Origin: Paractinoplanes toevensis
GTDB taxonomy: Bacteria; Actinomycetota; Actinomycetes; Mycobacteriales; Micromonosporaceae
DNA length: 52,442 bases
Reading direction: 5' to 3'
Assembly: GCF_018332695.1 (NCBI RefSeq)
Contig: NZ_BOQN01000030.1
Coordinates: 1-52,442, forward strand
In this document: positions 1-8,957 of the stretch, in pieces
Position numbering within the stretch: position 1 is the first letter of the stretch
Layout: each line of letters opens with the position of its first letter
Made by a program: the position numbers and the translations under genes
Notes under the pieces: model-generated
Database searches by the model: none
The model's input: only the letters and a program-made list of their open reading frames with translations
What the model was told of the DNA's origin: nothing

Positions 1-369
1 TGCCGGCCCGCTGTGCCGGCCGCCGCTGTGGCAGATCTTGTGGATCTGGTGCGCGGTCCGCACGGGAACTCGACAAGGTCGAGGCAAATCTGGGTGCCGC
101 TGGCGGATATATGCGGCATGTCTGGGCGCTCGGCCAGGGGTGCCAGGTCGTCGAGGCCGGCCAGGCCGGGTTCGAACGCGCCGGGCGGCAGACCGGCCGC
201 CGGGCGCGGCTCACGATGTGGAAGCGCCGCCCATACAGCAGGACCGGGTTGCCGCGATGTGGGACGACGACTCGGGTGATCTTCAAGGGACCCGCCCTGC
301 CGGCGATCACTCGGGGGCGAGACGCTGCCTGGGCCACGCCCTAGCCCTCGTGATCGGCCGGGCAGGCTC
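1..369. other. Gene-poor left edge
   Basis: No gene can be supported here. Open frames exist on both strands, but this is expected at such high GC and none has a ribosome binding site or a recognisable domain. On the minus strand a short segment (219-281) resembles a segment at the right edge of the window and seems to descend from the same sequence. The region looks like decayed DNA or the flank of an element that lies outside the window. Confidence 0.5.
31..281 (-). repeat. Degraded copy of a sequence also present at the right edge (inverted)
   Basis: Read on the minus strand, positions 281-219 match plus-strand 52218-52280 at roughly 75-80% by eye over about 60 bases. Both copies can encode the peptide RVVVPH followed by (R/L)G. 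The 13-mer CCACAAGATCTGC also occurs in both (31-43 on minus, 52282-52294 on plus). Here it lies about 175 bases beyond the first block, but at the right edge only a few bases beyond, as if the right copy lost the middle. I do not recognise the family. Confidence 0.45.
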
Positions 370-1083
370 CTAGGCGCGCCGGTCGGGAGTTGGGAACTGC
401 TCGTCCGGCCCGGGCTCCGGGTAGCGGGGGAGACGTAGGCGCCAGGCGAAGATCGCCCACGTGCCGCCGGTGCAGATCAGCCAGGTGACGGTGGCGTGGA
501 TCAGGCCCCGCCAGAGGTAGTCGGGGGTGGTGGCGTCGATCGCGTAGGTTCCGATCTCGCGGACCGACCAGAACGGCATCAGTTTGGCGGCGAGGCCGGC
601 CGGGTCGGCGAGCATCTGCACCGCGCAGATGCTGAGCAGTGCCAGGGCGCCCTCCAGCTCGCGCGGCAGGAGTGCGGCGACCAGGCCGCCCAGCGGAGCC
701 GCCAGGACCGCGGCCAGGACCATGATCAGCGCCACCACGGCGGGACGGTCCAGGTCCTGGTCGAGTGCCGTCAGTACCCAGTAACCGAGGGCCAGCGCTA
801 CCCCGCCGCCGGTCATCGCGAGCAGGCGGCCGCCGATCACCGCGGCCGTCGAGGCGCCGCTGAGCCGCAGGCGGGGGTCGACGCCGCGGGAGGCGTTCAC
901 CACGAACAGGGTGAGCGTGGAGACGGCCCAGCCGATGCCGAGCGTCAGCATCCGCACCGATTGACCGGTCAGGTCGCGCCGGACCAGGTAGAACCAGAGC
1001 GGCAGGGTCACCACCAACACCAGCGCGGTGCGACGCCGGCTCACCTCGCGGGCGGACAGGGCGGCCACCACCAGCGCGGTCAT
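370..1083 (-). CDS. ABC transporter membrane subunit (ABC-2-like)
   Basis: A 237-residue hydrophobic protein with about six predicted membrane segments, including residues ~20-35, 45-65, 85-108, 115-140, 142-160 and 190-215. It has a short charged C-terminal tail rich in Pro, Asp and Arg. It follows an ABC ATPase gene and a PadR regulator on the same strand, so it is most likely the membrane partner of that exporter. The ATG overlaps the stop of a 35-codon ORF by the ATGA arrangement, and a GGAAG-type ribosome site lies upstream. The substrate cannot be read from sequence. PadR-controlled ABC exporters often handle drugs or peptides, but that is inference. Confidence 0.8.
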   Translation of the reverse strand: MTALVVAALSAREVSRRRTALVLVVTLPLWFYLVRRDLTGQSVRMLTLGIGWAVSTLTLFVVNASRGVDPRLRLSGASTAAVIGGRLLAMTGGGVALALGYWVLTALDQDLDRPAVVALIMVLAAVLAAPLGGLVAALLPRELEGALALLSICAVQMLADPAGLAAKLMPFWSVREIGTYAIDATTPDYLWRGLIHATVTWLICTGGTWAIFAWRLRLPRYPEPGPDEQFPTPDRRA

Positions 1084-1187
1084 GCCGCGGCTTCCTGTCC
1101 GGGCGCGGTGGGGTGCCGCTTGGTGTGGGCGGTCATGCCGCGCCCTCCTGTCCGGGCGCGGTCGGGTGCCGCGTTGTGGATGGTCAT
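1079..1187 (-). repeat. Tandem duplication of the intercistronic start region (~52 bp, two copies plus a partial)
   Basis: The motif GGTCATGCSGCG followed by a CCTGTCCGGGCGCGGT block occurs at about 1079-1131 and again at about 1132-1183, with a third partial GGTCATGCGG at 1182-1191 (plus-strand view). Each copy carries a minus-strand ATGACC start and an upstream GGACAGGA-type ribosome site. The duplication therefore produced three successive start codons between the ATPase stop and the permease. Confidence 0.75.
1080..1187 (-). CDS. Possible 35-residue coupled small ORF between ABC ATPase and permease
   Basis: This ORF starts at an ATG that overlaps the ATPase stop (ATGA). It ends at a TGA that overlaps the permease ATG in the same way, so all three frames would be translationally coupled. 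The product is hydrophilic, rich in His, Arg, Pro and Thr, and internally repetitive because it is encoded by the tandem duplication. It has no known domain. It may only pass ribosomes to the permease start rather than make a functional peptide. Confidence 0.35.
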   Translation of the reverse strand: MTIHNAAPDRARTGGRGMTAHTKRHPTAPGQEAAA

Positions 1188-1990
1188 GCGGTGGCTCCGA
1201 GGTCGTGGACGTGGTCTACGTGCTGGAGGTCGTGCAGCAGGTGGGTTACCACCACGATTGCGCGGCCGGCGTCTCGCCAGGACTGGACCTGTTGCCAGAA
1301 GTCCAGGTAGGTGCCCTGGTCGAAGCCCTGGTAGGGCTCGTCCAGCAGGAGCAGGTCGGGGGCGTGCAGCTCGCCTAGGACCAGGTTGAGTTTCTGCCGG
1401 GTGCCGCCGGACAGGTGCTGGGTCAGCTGCGATTTCGCCGGGCGCCAAGCCAGCTTGGCGGCCAGGTGCTCGCCGGTTGAGCGGGAGCGGCGGGGTGCCA
1501 TCCCGGCGGCCGCGCCGAACAGGGTGAAGTGTTCGTCGGCGGTCAGCCAGCCGGCCGTGCCGGCGTCCTGCGGGACGAAGCCGACCCGGCGGGTTCGTTG
1601 CACGCTGCCGCTGGTCGGGCGGGTCAGGCCGGCGCAGATGCGGAGCAGGGTCGACTTGCCGCAGCCGTTGGCGCCGACGATGGCCGCTACCTCGCCGGCC
1701 CGGACGGTCAGGTTCACGCCGGCGAACACCGTGCGGCGGCGGTAACGCTTGCCGACTCCGGTGAGCCGTAGCCGCACCGGGCCCTTCGTGCCGCTGAGCG
1801 GCAGGGTCGCGGTGTTGAGTTCGGTGAGCAGGTGCCGGGCGTAGAGGTGGGCCGGGCCGAACAGGCTGTCCGGCGCGGCCGCGCACTCGGCGGCCTGCTG
1901 GGTGGTCTCGTCGGCGAGCTGCCGCGCCCGGCCGGGCTGCACGCCGAGCCGCAACAGTTCGGCCTCGAACCGGGAGTCCCAGCCGGTCAC
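1184..1990 (-). CDS. ABC transporter ATP-binding protein
   Basis: The 268-residue protein has a short helical N-terminal extension of about 65 residues followed by an ABC ATPase domain. Visible motifs are the Walker A GANGCGKST (about 106-114), the signature LSGGTRQKL (about 200), Walker B LLLLDEP and the H-loop VVVTH. The chosen start is the GTG at 1990: it has GGAGGAG upstream and overlaps the PadR stop (GTGA). Longer open frame upstream is PadR in another frame. It should energise the membrane protein encoded downstream (370-1083). Confidence 0.9.
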   Translation of the reverse strand: MTGWDSRFEAELLRLGVQPGRARQLADETTQQAAECAAAPDSLFGPAHLYARHLLTELNTATLPLSGTKGPVRLRLTGVGKRYRRRTVFAGVNLTVRAGEVAAIVGANGCGKSTLLRICAGLTRPTSGSVQRTRRVGFVPQDAGTAGWLTADEHFTLFGAAAGMAPRRSRSTGEHLAAKLAWRPAKSQLTQHLSGGTRQKLNLVLGELHAPDLLLLDEPYQGFDQGTYLDFWQQVQSWRDAGRAIVVVTHLLHDLQHVDHVHDLGATA

Positions 1991-2379
1991 CGCGGCTCCT
2001 CCGAACCCGCCGCGCGGCCCGTCCCGGCGACGGCGTCGGCCGGGAGGGGGTGGTTGGCGCCGGCTGCGATCAAGGTGTCTATGCCGGTGCGGAACTGCTG
2101 CCACTCCGTTGCCTGGGCGTCCAGTTCGGCTCGGCCGGCCGGGGTCACGGCGTAGTACTTGCGGCGTGGGCCTGACTCGGAGGGGTGCCAGTTCGGCGCG
2201 GCCAGGCCCTGCTGTTCCAGGCGGAGCAGGGCGGGGTAGAGCGTGCCGCCGGGCACGTCGGCGACGCCGGCCGCGGCCAGGCGCTGGGCCAGGCCGTAGC
2301 CGTAGTCGGGCTTCTCGCGCAGCATCGCCAGCAGGCACAGATCTAGGAACCCGTGCAGCCACGGGCGGGATACCACCAT
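1987..2379 (-). CDS. PadR family transcriptional regulator
   Basis: A 130-residue winged-helix protein. The N-terminal half holds the PadR signature, with LLAMLREKPDYGYGLAQRL, the GGTLYPALLRLEQQGL recognition region and the PRRKYYAVTPAGR wing, followed by a C-terminal helix. It is the first gene of an operon with the ABC ATPase and permease and probably represses it until a ligand binds. The ATG at 2379 has TAGCCT seven bases upstream and no Shine-Dalgarno, which suggests a leaderless transcript. The same reading frame continues upstream into the frameshifted glycosylase; this is treated as an artefact of that frameshift. Confidence 0.9.
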   Translation of the reverse strand: MVVSRPWLHGFLDLCLLAMLREKPDYGYGLAQRLAAAGVADVPGGTLYPALLRLEQQGLAAPNWHPSESGPRRKYYAVTPAGRAELDAQATEWQQFRTGIDTLIAAGANHPLPADAVAGTGRAAGSEEPR

Positions 2380-2413
2380 GGTAGGTAGGCTAGCTGCTAA
2401 GCAGGCTGCCTTA

Positions 2414-3243
2414 CTAGTCGCCCAGCTCGCGGAGGGCGCGCAGGTGCACGGCGGCCCAGGTGCGGAACGGCTGCAGGCCGGGGAGACCTGGTCGAGGGTG
2501 GTGCCGGGGCCGTAGCGGGCGGTGATCTCGGACTTCAGGCGGGTCTCGTGCTGCGGGACGGCGTCGGGGTGGTTGGCGCCGCGCAGGATGACCAGCTCCG
2601 CGCCGAACGGGCCCAGGCCTTTCACCTGTTGCACCTCGGCCATCGCGGTGGGTGCGTCCAGCGCTCGTAGCCGGGCGCCGTCCAGGACTCCCGCCAGGGC
2701 GGCCTCGGCTATCGACCGCAGGTACTCGGCCTTGGGGCCGGGCAGGTCCAGCTCGAGGGCTCGGAGCCGGTCGGGGGCCGGGAAGGCGCCGTCCGGGCCG
2801 AGCAGGGTCTCGCGCAGGCGGGCCGCCTCGGGGATGCGCACGCGCTGGGACAGGACGGCCCAGGCCGCGGCCTCGTAGGGGGAGTGGAAGCCACACGGCC
2901 GCAACCCGGGCAGGCGCTGCTGGGCCGCGCCGATGACCCGGTCCCGGGTGCCGACGGCGGGCCAGTCGCGGGCGTCCACGTCGAGGGCCAGGAAACGGGC
3001 GGTCTGTTCGGCGGCCGCGTCCAGGTCGCCGGGGCCGGCCACGGTCAGGTGGGCGGTGCTGCCGTCCTGCCGCACGGTCGCGGTGGCGGCCGACCAGTCG
3101 CGCTCGACCCGGAAGACGGTTCGTAACGCCTCGTCGCGGGGCTGGTCGCGCAGGGCCGCCGGGGTGAAGCCTTCCCAGAACCGGCGGGAGGTGGCCAGCG
3201 ACCAGGGGCCGGCCACCTCCCGGGTGGTTGTCTGCTGTCGCAT
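2414..3243 (-). pseudogene. DNA-3-methyladenine glycosylase (HhH-GPD) with a 3'-end frameshift
   Basis: The first ~250 codons encode an AlkA-like base-excision glycosylase, including the helix-hairpin-helix VKGLGPFGAELV and the downstream HETRL segment. Near 2480-2483 the frame breaks. In the annotated frame the protein runs out of family sequence and reads on into PadR. In the adjacent frame the expected family ending, FRTWAAVHLRALRELGD, follows at once and stops at 2414. One extra base in the G4 run at 2480-2483 would restore an intact ~277-residue enzyme. Either the gene is freshly broken near its end or the sequence has a single-base error. The ATG at 3243 was chosen over 3270 because an AGGATC-like site precedes it. 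Confidence 0.8.
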
Positions 3244-3373
3244 GGGGTTGATCCTGCCGGACCGCCCCACGCGAAAGGCGCGCTCCGGCCCCGGCGCCGC
3301 GCCTGGCCGGCGCCGGTGGATCCGGGACTCGGGCCGGCCCGTACTTATGAAAAACGCAGCTTGCTCGGGTCGC

Positions 3374-4228
3374 CTATGCGGAGCGTTCGGCCGCCTGGAT
3401 CGCGTTGCGGAAGAGCATGGCGACCGTGGTCGGGCCTACCCCGCCGACCCGCGGGGTGATCGCGCCGGCGACCTCGGCGCAGCTCTCGTCGACGTCGGGG
3501 AGCAGGCGGCGACCCTCGTAGCGGACGCCGGCGCCGATCACGACGGCGCCGGGCCGGACGTGTTCGGGCTGGATGATGCCGGGGACGCCGGCCGCGGCGA
3601 TCAGGATCTCGGCGCGGCGGGTGTAGCGCGGCCAGTCCTCGACGCCGGTGTGCACGACGGTGACCGCGGCGTTCGCGGTGGGGCGCTTCTGGGCCAGCAG
3701 CATCGCGAGCGGGCGGCCGAGCGTGGCGCCGCGGCCCAGGATGACCACCTCGCGGCCGGCCACCGGGATCTCGTGGTGGGCCAGCAGCGCCTCGATGCCC
3801 GCGGGAGTGCAGGGGAGCGGGCCGGGCAGGCCGACCGCGAGCCGGCCCATGTTGAGCGGGTGCATGCCGTCGACGTCCTTGTCGGGGTCGAGGGTCTGCA
3901 GCGCGGCGTCGTAGTCGAGGTGGCCGGGGATCGGGTATTGGATCAGCACGCCGTGCACGGTCTTGTCGGTGTTGAAACCGGCGATCACCTCGTGCAGTTC
4001 CGCCTGCGTGGTGTCGGCCGGCAGGTGCCGGTGCGGCGACTCGAAGCCCAGCTCGGCGGCCTGGCGCTGCTTGATCCGGATGTAGCCGGCGCTGGCGTCG
4101 TCGTCGCCGACCAGGATGGTGGCGAGGCTCGGCACGATGCCGGCCTCGCGGAGACGGGCGGCGCGGGTGGTCACGTCGGCGAGCACGGCCTCGGCGACCG
4201 GAGCGCCGGGAAGAAGACGGGCGGTCAT
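3374..4228 (-). CDS. folD: Bifunctional methylenetetrahydrofolate dehydrogenase / cyclohydrolase
   Basis: FolD interconverts 5,10-methylene-, methenyl- and 10-formyl-tetrahydrofolate in the cytoplasm. The 284-residue length is normal. The catalytic Lys lies in [13 protein letters not shown], the conserved Gln in [13 protein letters not shown], and the [11 protein letters not shown] segment matches the active-site loop. The Rossmann motif reads GRGATLGRP rather than the usual GRSxxVGxP, and the C-terminal motif is [10 protein letters not shown] rather than PGGVGPMT, so it is a divergent member. It is transcribed away from dxs. A CAAGCT hexamer sits seven bases before the ATG and no ribosome site is visible. 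Confidence 0.92.
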   Translation of the reverse strand: MTARLLPGAPVAEAVLADVTTRAARLREAGIVPSLATILVGDDDASAGYIRIKQRQAAELGFESPHRHLPADTTQAELHEVIAGFNTDKTVHGVLIQYPIPGHLDYDAALQTLDPDKDVDGMHPLNMGRLAVGLPGPLPCTPAGIEALLAHHEIPVAGREVVILGRGATLGRPLAMLLAQKRPTANAAVTVVHTGVEDWPRYTRRAEILIAAAGVPGIIQPEHVRPGAVVIGAGVRYEGRRLLPDVDESCAEVAGAITPRVGGVGPTTVAMLFRNAIQAAERSA

Positions 4229-4329
4229 GCCCGCAAGCTTGCCTTACGATCCGGTCTCAGCCTTGTGCAGGTTGTGTGTAGGAGGTCGCACTGTCCGTTC
4301 GCGTGGCGTGCGGGGCGGCGCGCCGCCGA

Positions 4330-4335
4330 TAGACT
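4330..4335 (+). promoter_or_regulatory. Predicted -10 element of dxs (leaderless start)
   Basis: TAGACT lies eight bases before the dxs ATG at 4344, with no Shine-Dalgarno between. Transcription would start at or next to the A of ATG. The same hexamer and spacing precede the GTG of the gene ending at 40351. Confidence 0.5.
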
Positions 4336-4343
4336 TCACGCTC

Positions 4344-6239
4344 ATGAGCGAAGCCCTGCTGGCGTCCATCACCTGTCCCGGTGACCTCAAGCGCCTCACC
4401 ACCGAGCAGCTGACGCAGCTGGCCGCCGAGATCCGTGACTTCCTCGTGGCCAAGGTTTCCCGCACCGGCGGCCACCTCGGCCCCAACCTCGGTGTGGTGG
4501 AGACCACCCTGGCGCTGCACCGGGTTTTCGATTCGCCGCGGGACCGGGTGCTGTTCGACACCGGCCACCAAGCCTACGTTCACAAGATCGTGACCGGCCG
4601 CCAGGACGGCTTCGACCTGCTCCGCCAGCGCGGCGGCCTCTCGGGGTACCCGTCGCGCGCGGAGAGCGAGCACGACCTCATCGAGAACTCGCACGCGTCC
4701 ACCGCGCTGTCATATGCGGACGGTCTCTCCAAGGCGTTCGCGCTGCGCGGCGAGGACCGGCACACCGTGGCCGTGGTCGGCGACGGCGCGCTCACCGGGG
4801 GCATGTGCTGGGAGGCGCTCAACAACATCGCCGCGGCGAAGAACCGCCTGGTCATCGTCGTCAACGACAACGGCCGCTCCTATGCGCCGACGATCGGCGG
4901 GCTGGCCGACCACCTGTCCACGCTGCGGCTCAACCCGGGCTACGAGCGGGTGCTCGACCTGGTGAAAAATGCTCTCGGCTCGACCCCGGTGGTGGGCAAG
5001 CCCGCCTACGAGGTGCTGCACGCGGTCAAGAAGGGCATCAAGGACGCGGTCAGCCCGCAGCCGATGTTCGAGGACCTCGGCATCAAGTACATCGGCCCGA
5101 TCGACGGCCACGACATCGTCGCGATGGAGTCGGCGCTGCGCCGGGCCAAGGGCTACAACGCGCCGGTCATCGTGCACGCGGTGACCCGCAAGGGCTTCGG
5201 CTACCGGCCGGCCGAGCAGGACGAGGCCGACCGCTTCCACGGTCCGGGCAGCTTCGACGCCGAGACCGGCAAGTTGCTGGCCAAGCCGTCGGTGAAGTGG
5301 ACGCACGTCTTCGCCGAAGAGCTCGTGAAGATCGCCGACGAGCGGGTCGACGTGGTCGGCATCACCGCGGCCATGGCCGAGCCGACCGGCATCGCGGAGC
5401 TCGCCAAGAAATACCCGGAGCGCGCCTACGACGTCGGCATCGCCGAGCAGCACGCCGCCACCAGCGCGGCCGGCCTCGCGATGGGCGGCCTGCACCCGGT
5501 GGTCGCGGTCTACGCCACGTTCCTCAACCGGGCGTTCGACCAGGTGCTGCTGGACGTCGCGATGCACGAGCTGCCGGTGACGTTCGTGCTGGACCGGGCC
5601 GGCATCACCGGGCCGGACGGGCCGAGCCACTACGGCATCTGGGACATGAGCGTGTTCGGCGTGGTGCCGGGCCTGCGGATCGCCGCCCCGCGGGACGCCG
5701 CCAGCCTGCGCGAGGAGTTGCGCGAGGCGATCGCGATCGACGACGGCCCGACGATCGTGCGGTTCCCGACCGGCGCGGTCGCAGCGGCCACCCCGGCCGT
5801 GCGCCGCCTCGGCCAGGTCGACGTGCTGCGCGACGACGACCGCAAGGACGTTCTGCTGGTGGCGGTGGGCTCGTTCGCCGGGCTCGGCCTCGAGGTCGCC
5901 GAGCGGCTGGCCGGGCAGGGTTACGGCGTCACCGTGGTCGACCCGCGCTGGGTGCGCCCGGTGCCGATCGAGCTGATCGGCCTGGCCGGTCAGCATCGCC
6001 GGGTGGTCACCCTGGAGGACGGGGTGCGGGCCGGCGGGGTCGGCGACGCGGTGGCGAGCGCTCTGCGCGACGCGGCGGTGGACGTGCCGCTGCGCGATTT
6101 CGGCGTGCCGGTGGGCTTCCACCCGCACGGCAGCCGGTCGGAGATCTTGACCGCGCTCGGCCTGACCGCGCAGGACATCGCCCGGGACGTCATTGAGTGG
6201 GTGTCCCGGATGGACGATGCCTCAATAGAAGTCGCATAA
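4344..6239 (+). CDS. dxs: 1-deoxy-D-xylulose-5-phosphate synthase
   Basis: DXS condenses pyruvate and glyceraldehyde 3-phosphate in the first step of the MEP isoprenoid pathway, using thiamine diphosphate. The 631-residue protein has the N-terminal GGHLGPNLG motif (His near 44), the thiamine-binding GDGALTGG with NDN about 27 residues later (146-176), and the catalytic Glu in [16 protein letters not shown]. The C-terminal transketolase domain is complete. The ATG at 4344 gives the usual N-terminus; longer open frame upstream is not homologous. A strong hairpin terminator follows. The frame overlaps no neighbour, so dxs is probably monocistronic. Confidence 0.95.
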   Translation: MSEALLASITCPGDLKRLTTEQLTQLAAEIRDFLVAKVSRTGGHLGPNLGVVETTLALHRVFDSPRDRVLFDTGHQAYVHKIVTGRQDGFDLLRQRGGLSGYPSRAESEHDLIENSHASTALSYADGLSKAFALRGEDRHTVAVVGDGALTGGMCWEALNNIAAAKNRLVIVVNDNGRSYAPTIGGLADHLSTLRLNPGYERVLDLVKNALGSTPVVGKPAYEVLHAVKKGIKDAVSPQPMFEDLGIKYIGPIDGHDIVAMESALRRAKGYNAPVIVHAVTRKGFGYRPAEQDEADRFHGPGSFDAETGKLLAKPSVKWTHVFAEELVKIADERVDVVGITAAMAEPTGIAELAKKYPERAYDVGIAEQHAATSAAGLAMGGLHPVVAVYATFLNRAFDQVLLDVAMHELPVTFVLDRAGITGPDGPSHYGIWDMSVFGVVPGLRIAAPRDAASLREELREAIAIDDGPTIVRFPTGAVAAATPAVRRLGQVDVLRDDDRKDVLLVAVGSFAGLGLEVAERLAGQGYGVTVVDPRWVRPVPIELIGLAGQHRRVVTLEDGVRAGGVGDAVASALRDAAVDVPLRDFGVPVGFHPHGSRSEILTALGLTAQDIARDVIEWVSRMDDASIEVA

Positions 6240-6246
6240 CGGTATG

Positions 6247-6290
6247 AACGGGACCGCCGGCGGGCGGTTCCGTTATCTAGTCGTTATTTT
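6247..6290 (+). terminator. Rho-independent terminator after dxs
   Basis: A 12-bp stem (6247-6258 with 6263-6274, one G-U pair) closes a GGCG tetraloop. A T-rich stretch ends in TTATTTTT. The last part of that tract (TATTTT, 6285-6290) also looks like the -10 element of the next gene. Confidence 0.8.
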
Positions 6291-6296
6291 TGGTCC

Positions 6297-7586
6297 ATGG
6301 ACGTCGTCATCGATCTTGGCTACGACCGGGGCGAACCGCTGCAGTACCGGGACCGGAACCGCTCGTCGGTCCAGTCCTGGTCACCGGCCGCCCTGCTCGG
6401 GGTGCTGGTGCTGCTGCTGGCCGGTGCCTCGGCCGGGCCCGCCAAGCCGCCGATGAACCCGCTCTTCCGGCTGCAGATCGGGCCGGCCGACACGTACGCG
6501 GTGACCGGCGACGGCCAGCTGCTCGCCCAGACCTTCGGCCTGCTGACCTCCTACGACCTGGACAGCGGGAAGCTGAAGTGGCAGGCCGGGCAGTCCACCC
6601 CCGCCTACCGGCTGCGGCTGTCCGGCGGGCTGGTGCTGATGCGGCCCTGGACCACCAGCGCCACCGAACCGGCCACCACCGCCGTCTCCAGCTTCACCGG
6701 CGCCGCCCAGTGGGAGCGGCCCGGCACCGTGGTCACCGTGGCCGGCTCGACCGCGCTGCTCGCCGTCGACTCGGTGCGCAGCCTCACCGGCAGCGGCCGC
6801 CGGGTGCAGGGGCCGATCGACGCCGTCGACCCGATCACCGGCAACACGCGATGGACCGTGCGGGTGCCGTCCACCGCGGTGCTGATCGGGGTGCCCGGCC
6901 GGGCCGACGACGCCTCCCGGATGCTGCTCGTGCACGACGACCGGACGCTCGCCCTGCACGACCTGACCGACGGCCGCCGGCTGGCCTCGACCACGGTGCC
7001 GGCCGCCGACTACAACCCGGACAACCCGATCGTGGCCGGCGGGCGGATCCTGCTGCGGCACCCCGGCATCCTCGGGCCGGAGATCTCGGCGTACGACCCG
7101 GTGACGCTCAAACAGACGTGGACCGTGCCGGCCGGAAACTCCTATCAGATGTCGGCGTGCGGCGTGCTGGCCTGCCTGTCCGGTTCGGACGAGGTGCGCG
7201 CCCTCGACCCGGCCACCGGCGACCAGCTCTGGTCGCACCGCGGCTGGCAGGGCATCCAGGAGTACGGGACGACGCTCATCGCCTACGGCGAGCCCGACGG
7301 CTCCGACCCGGTCGGCGTCATCGACCCGGTCACCGGCGCCGTCCGGGTGGACCTCGACGGCTGGCGACCCGTCACCGGCACCGGCACCGACGGCCGCCTG
7401 GTGCTCATCCGCTCGGTCGACGACGGAGCCCGTAGCATGGTCGCCGTCGCTCACCCGGGCGACGCGCGACCACAACCGCTTGCCGCGCTGCCCGCCGGCA
7501 CCGGCGACTGCCAGGCCGCACCCGCCCGGTTGATCTGCCGGACGATGTACGGCGAACTCGTCGTCTGGGCGTACCAGGAAGGGTGA
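6297..7586 (+). CDS. Membrane-anchored PQQ-like beta-propeller protein (paralogue 1)
   Basis: The 429-residue protein has a short cytoplasmic N-terminus, one membrane segment (about residues 30-50, LLGVLVLLLAGASAG) and a long extracytoplasmic domain. Repeated blades of the type YDLDSGKLKWQ, VDPITGNTRWTV and LDPATGDQLW identify a PQQ/quinoprotein-type propeller. Two Cys pairs, CX4C (ACGVLAC) and CX8C near the C-terminus, are shared with the two proteins downstream and probably form disulfides. No PQQ-dehydrogenase catalytic residues are evident, so a scaffold or sensing role is more likely than an enzyme. The ATG is preceded by TATTTT at six bases and no ribosome site. Confidence 0.8.
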   Translation: MDVVIDLGYDRGEPLQYRDRNRSSVQSWSPAALLGVLVLLLAGASAGPAKPPMNPLFRLQIGPADTYAVTGDGQLLAQTFGLLTSYDLDSGKLKWQAGQSTPAYRLRLSGGLVLMRPWTTSATEPATTAVSSFTGAAQWERPGTVVTVAGSTALLAVDSVRSLTGSGRRVQGPIDAVDPITGNTRWTVRVPSTAVLIGVPGRADDASRMLLVHDDRTLALHDLTDGRRLASTTVPAADYNPDNPIVAGGRILLRHPGILGPEISAYDPVTLKQTWTVPAGNSYQMSACGVLACLSGSDEVRALDPATGDQLWSHRGWQGIQEYGTTLIAYGEPDGSDPVGVIDPVTGAVRVDLDGWRPVTGTGTDGRLVLIRSVDDGARSMVAVAHPGDARPQPLAALPAGTGDCQAAPARLICRTMYGELVVWAYQEG

Positions 7587-7590
7587 AGCG

Positions 7591-8937
7591 TTGGCGCTGA
7601 TCGAGCTGGACCTGACCGCCCAGCCCGACCTGACGCCCAGCACGCCGCCACCCGCCTACCGTTACCGCCTCCCCGGCCTGATCCTCGCCGTGGTGCTCGC
7701 GTTCGCCCTCGGCGGCGCGGCCCAGCCCCACCGGACCATGTGGCGATACCTCGGCGCGGTGCCACCGCCGGGCGGCGCCGAGACCCAGACCCGGCTGATC
7801 GGCGACCGGATCTACACCATCTCCGGCTCCGGCGGTGAGCGGGTGACCACCGCCTTCGAACTGAATTCGCCGCCGCGCGAACTGTGGACCGTCCGCTACC
7901 CCGGACGGGTGATCGGGCCGGACGACATCGGGTTCGGCGGGGTGGAGGCCCGGCAGGCCGGCGACGCCGTGCTGCTCAGCGACGGACCGGCCACCACCGT
8001 CGTGGACGCCGCCACCGGCCGGAGCCGCTTCCACTCGGAGGTCGGCATCTACCCGCTGGCGGGCGGGCACATCGGCGTCGTGCAGAACCAGGTGTTCCGC
8101 GAGGGCACCCTCTACGACCAGGAATCCGGCGACCCGGGCCTGCTCTACTTCTCGTCCACCGGCCAGCCGCACGTCGAACCGCCGGTCCGCACCGAGGTCC
8201 GCGGCGTCGACCTGGTCACCGGCGACACCCGCTGGACGGTCGCCCTGCCCGGCTCGATCAACGTCCTGACCAGCGGTTCCGCCGTGCTGGTGGTGGCCTC
8301 CGACCGGCTCGAACGCATCGACGGCGACACCGGGACCGTCCAGCGCACCGCCCTCCTGCCCCGGCTCGGCGTCCAGCGCCCGATCGGTGGCGCCCTGCTC
8401 CGCGGCATGATCGTCGTCTACTACGGCACGGACGGCGTGCCCGCCGAGGACGTCGTCTACGCCCCCGACACCCTCGCCCGGCTCTGGCAGTACCCCGAAC
8501 CCCAGGTCCTGCTCGACCCGCCGAACTGCGGGGCGGTGCTCTGCTCCGGGCCGCGCAACGCCCTCGACGTGCTCGACCCGGCCACCGGGCGGGTGGCCTG
8601 GCGGGCGCCCGCCACCGTCGACCTGGACATGCTCGGCGACTACGTGATCGAGATCGTGACCGGCGCCGACGCCCCGCTCCGGCTCGTCGACCCGGCCACC
8701 GGTGCGCAGCGGGTCGACCTGAACGGCTGGAGCGCCGAGATCTCCGGTGGGGCCGGGGCGCCGCTCGTGTTGCGCAAATCCCTCGCCGGCGGGCGCAGCG
8801 CGTTCGGGGCGGTGCTCGGCGACCGGGTGCAGGTCCTCGGGGCCAGCACCGGACCGGTCAGCGAATGCGGCTCCAACCACGCGTACGTGATGTGCCGCGG
8901 CAACGACGGCCTGGAGATCTGGGCCTATCGGTCCTGA
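7591..8937 (+). CDS. Membrane-anchored PQQ-like beta-propeller protein (paralogue 2)
   Basis: A 448-residue paralogue with the same plan. The cytoplasmic N-terminus starts ALIELDLTAQPDL, one membrane helix lies near residues 27-45, and propeller blades follow (VDLVTGDTRWTV, LDPATGRVAWRA, VDPATGAQRVDL). The CX4C (NCGAVLC) and CX8C pairs are conserved. The TTG start at 7591 is chosen because a GGAAGGG ribosome site overlaps the end of the preceding gene and the stop is only a few bases away, so the two are probably co-translated. Function is unknown. Confidence 0.8.
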   Translation: MALIELDLTAQPDLTPSTPPPAYRYRLPGLILAVVLAFALGGAAQPHRTMWRYLGAVPPPGGAETQTRLIGDRIYTISGSGGERVTTAFELNSPPRELWTVRYPGRVIGPDDIGFGGVEARQAGDAVLLSDGPATTVVDAATGRSRFHSEVGIYPLAGGHIGVVQNQVFREGTLYDQESGDPGLLYFSSTGQPHVEPPVRTEVRGVDLVTGDTRWTVALPGSINVLTSGSAVLVVASDRLERIDGDTGTVQRTALLPRLGVQRPIGGALLRGMIVVYYGTDGVPAEDVVYAPDTLARLWQYPEPQVLLDPPNCGAVLCSGPRNALDVLDPATGRVAWRAPATVDLDMLGDYVIEIVTGADAPLRLVDPATGAQRVDLNGWSAEISGGAGAPLVLRKSLAGGRSAFGAVLGDRVQVLGASTGPVSECGSNHAYVMCRGNDGLEIWAYRS

Positions 8938-8957
8938 GGCCGCATGATGATGGAATC

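Noticed and set aside
13..373. Plus-strand open frames at the left edge (88 and 111 codons)
   Set aside because: No ribosome site, leaderless -10 or known domain; basic, low-complexity translations typical of non-coding high-GC DNA; the minus strand carries the repeat remnant instead.
1987..3270. A single 427-residue DNA glycosylase-PadR fusion protein
   Set aside because: Family sequence of the glycosylase ends in a different frame at 2414, and PadR has its own start, promoter-like element and stop/start overlap with the ATPase. One base in a G4 run explains the apparent fusion.
4229..4343. Riboswitch between folD and dxs (TPP or tetrahydrofolate type)
   Set aside because: The 115-base gap contains none of the conserved core motifs I would expect, and both genes have promoter hexamers next to their start codons, leaving no leader.
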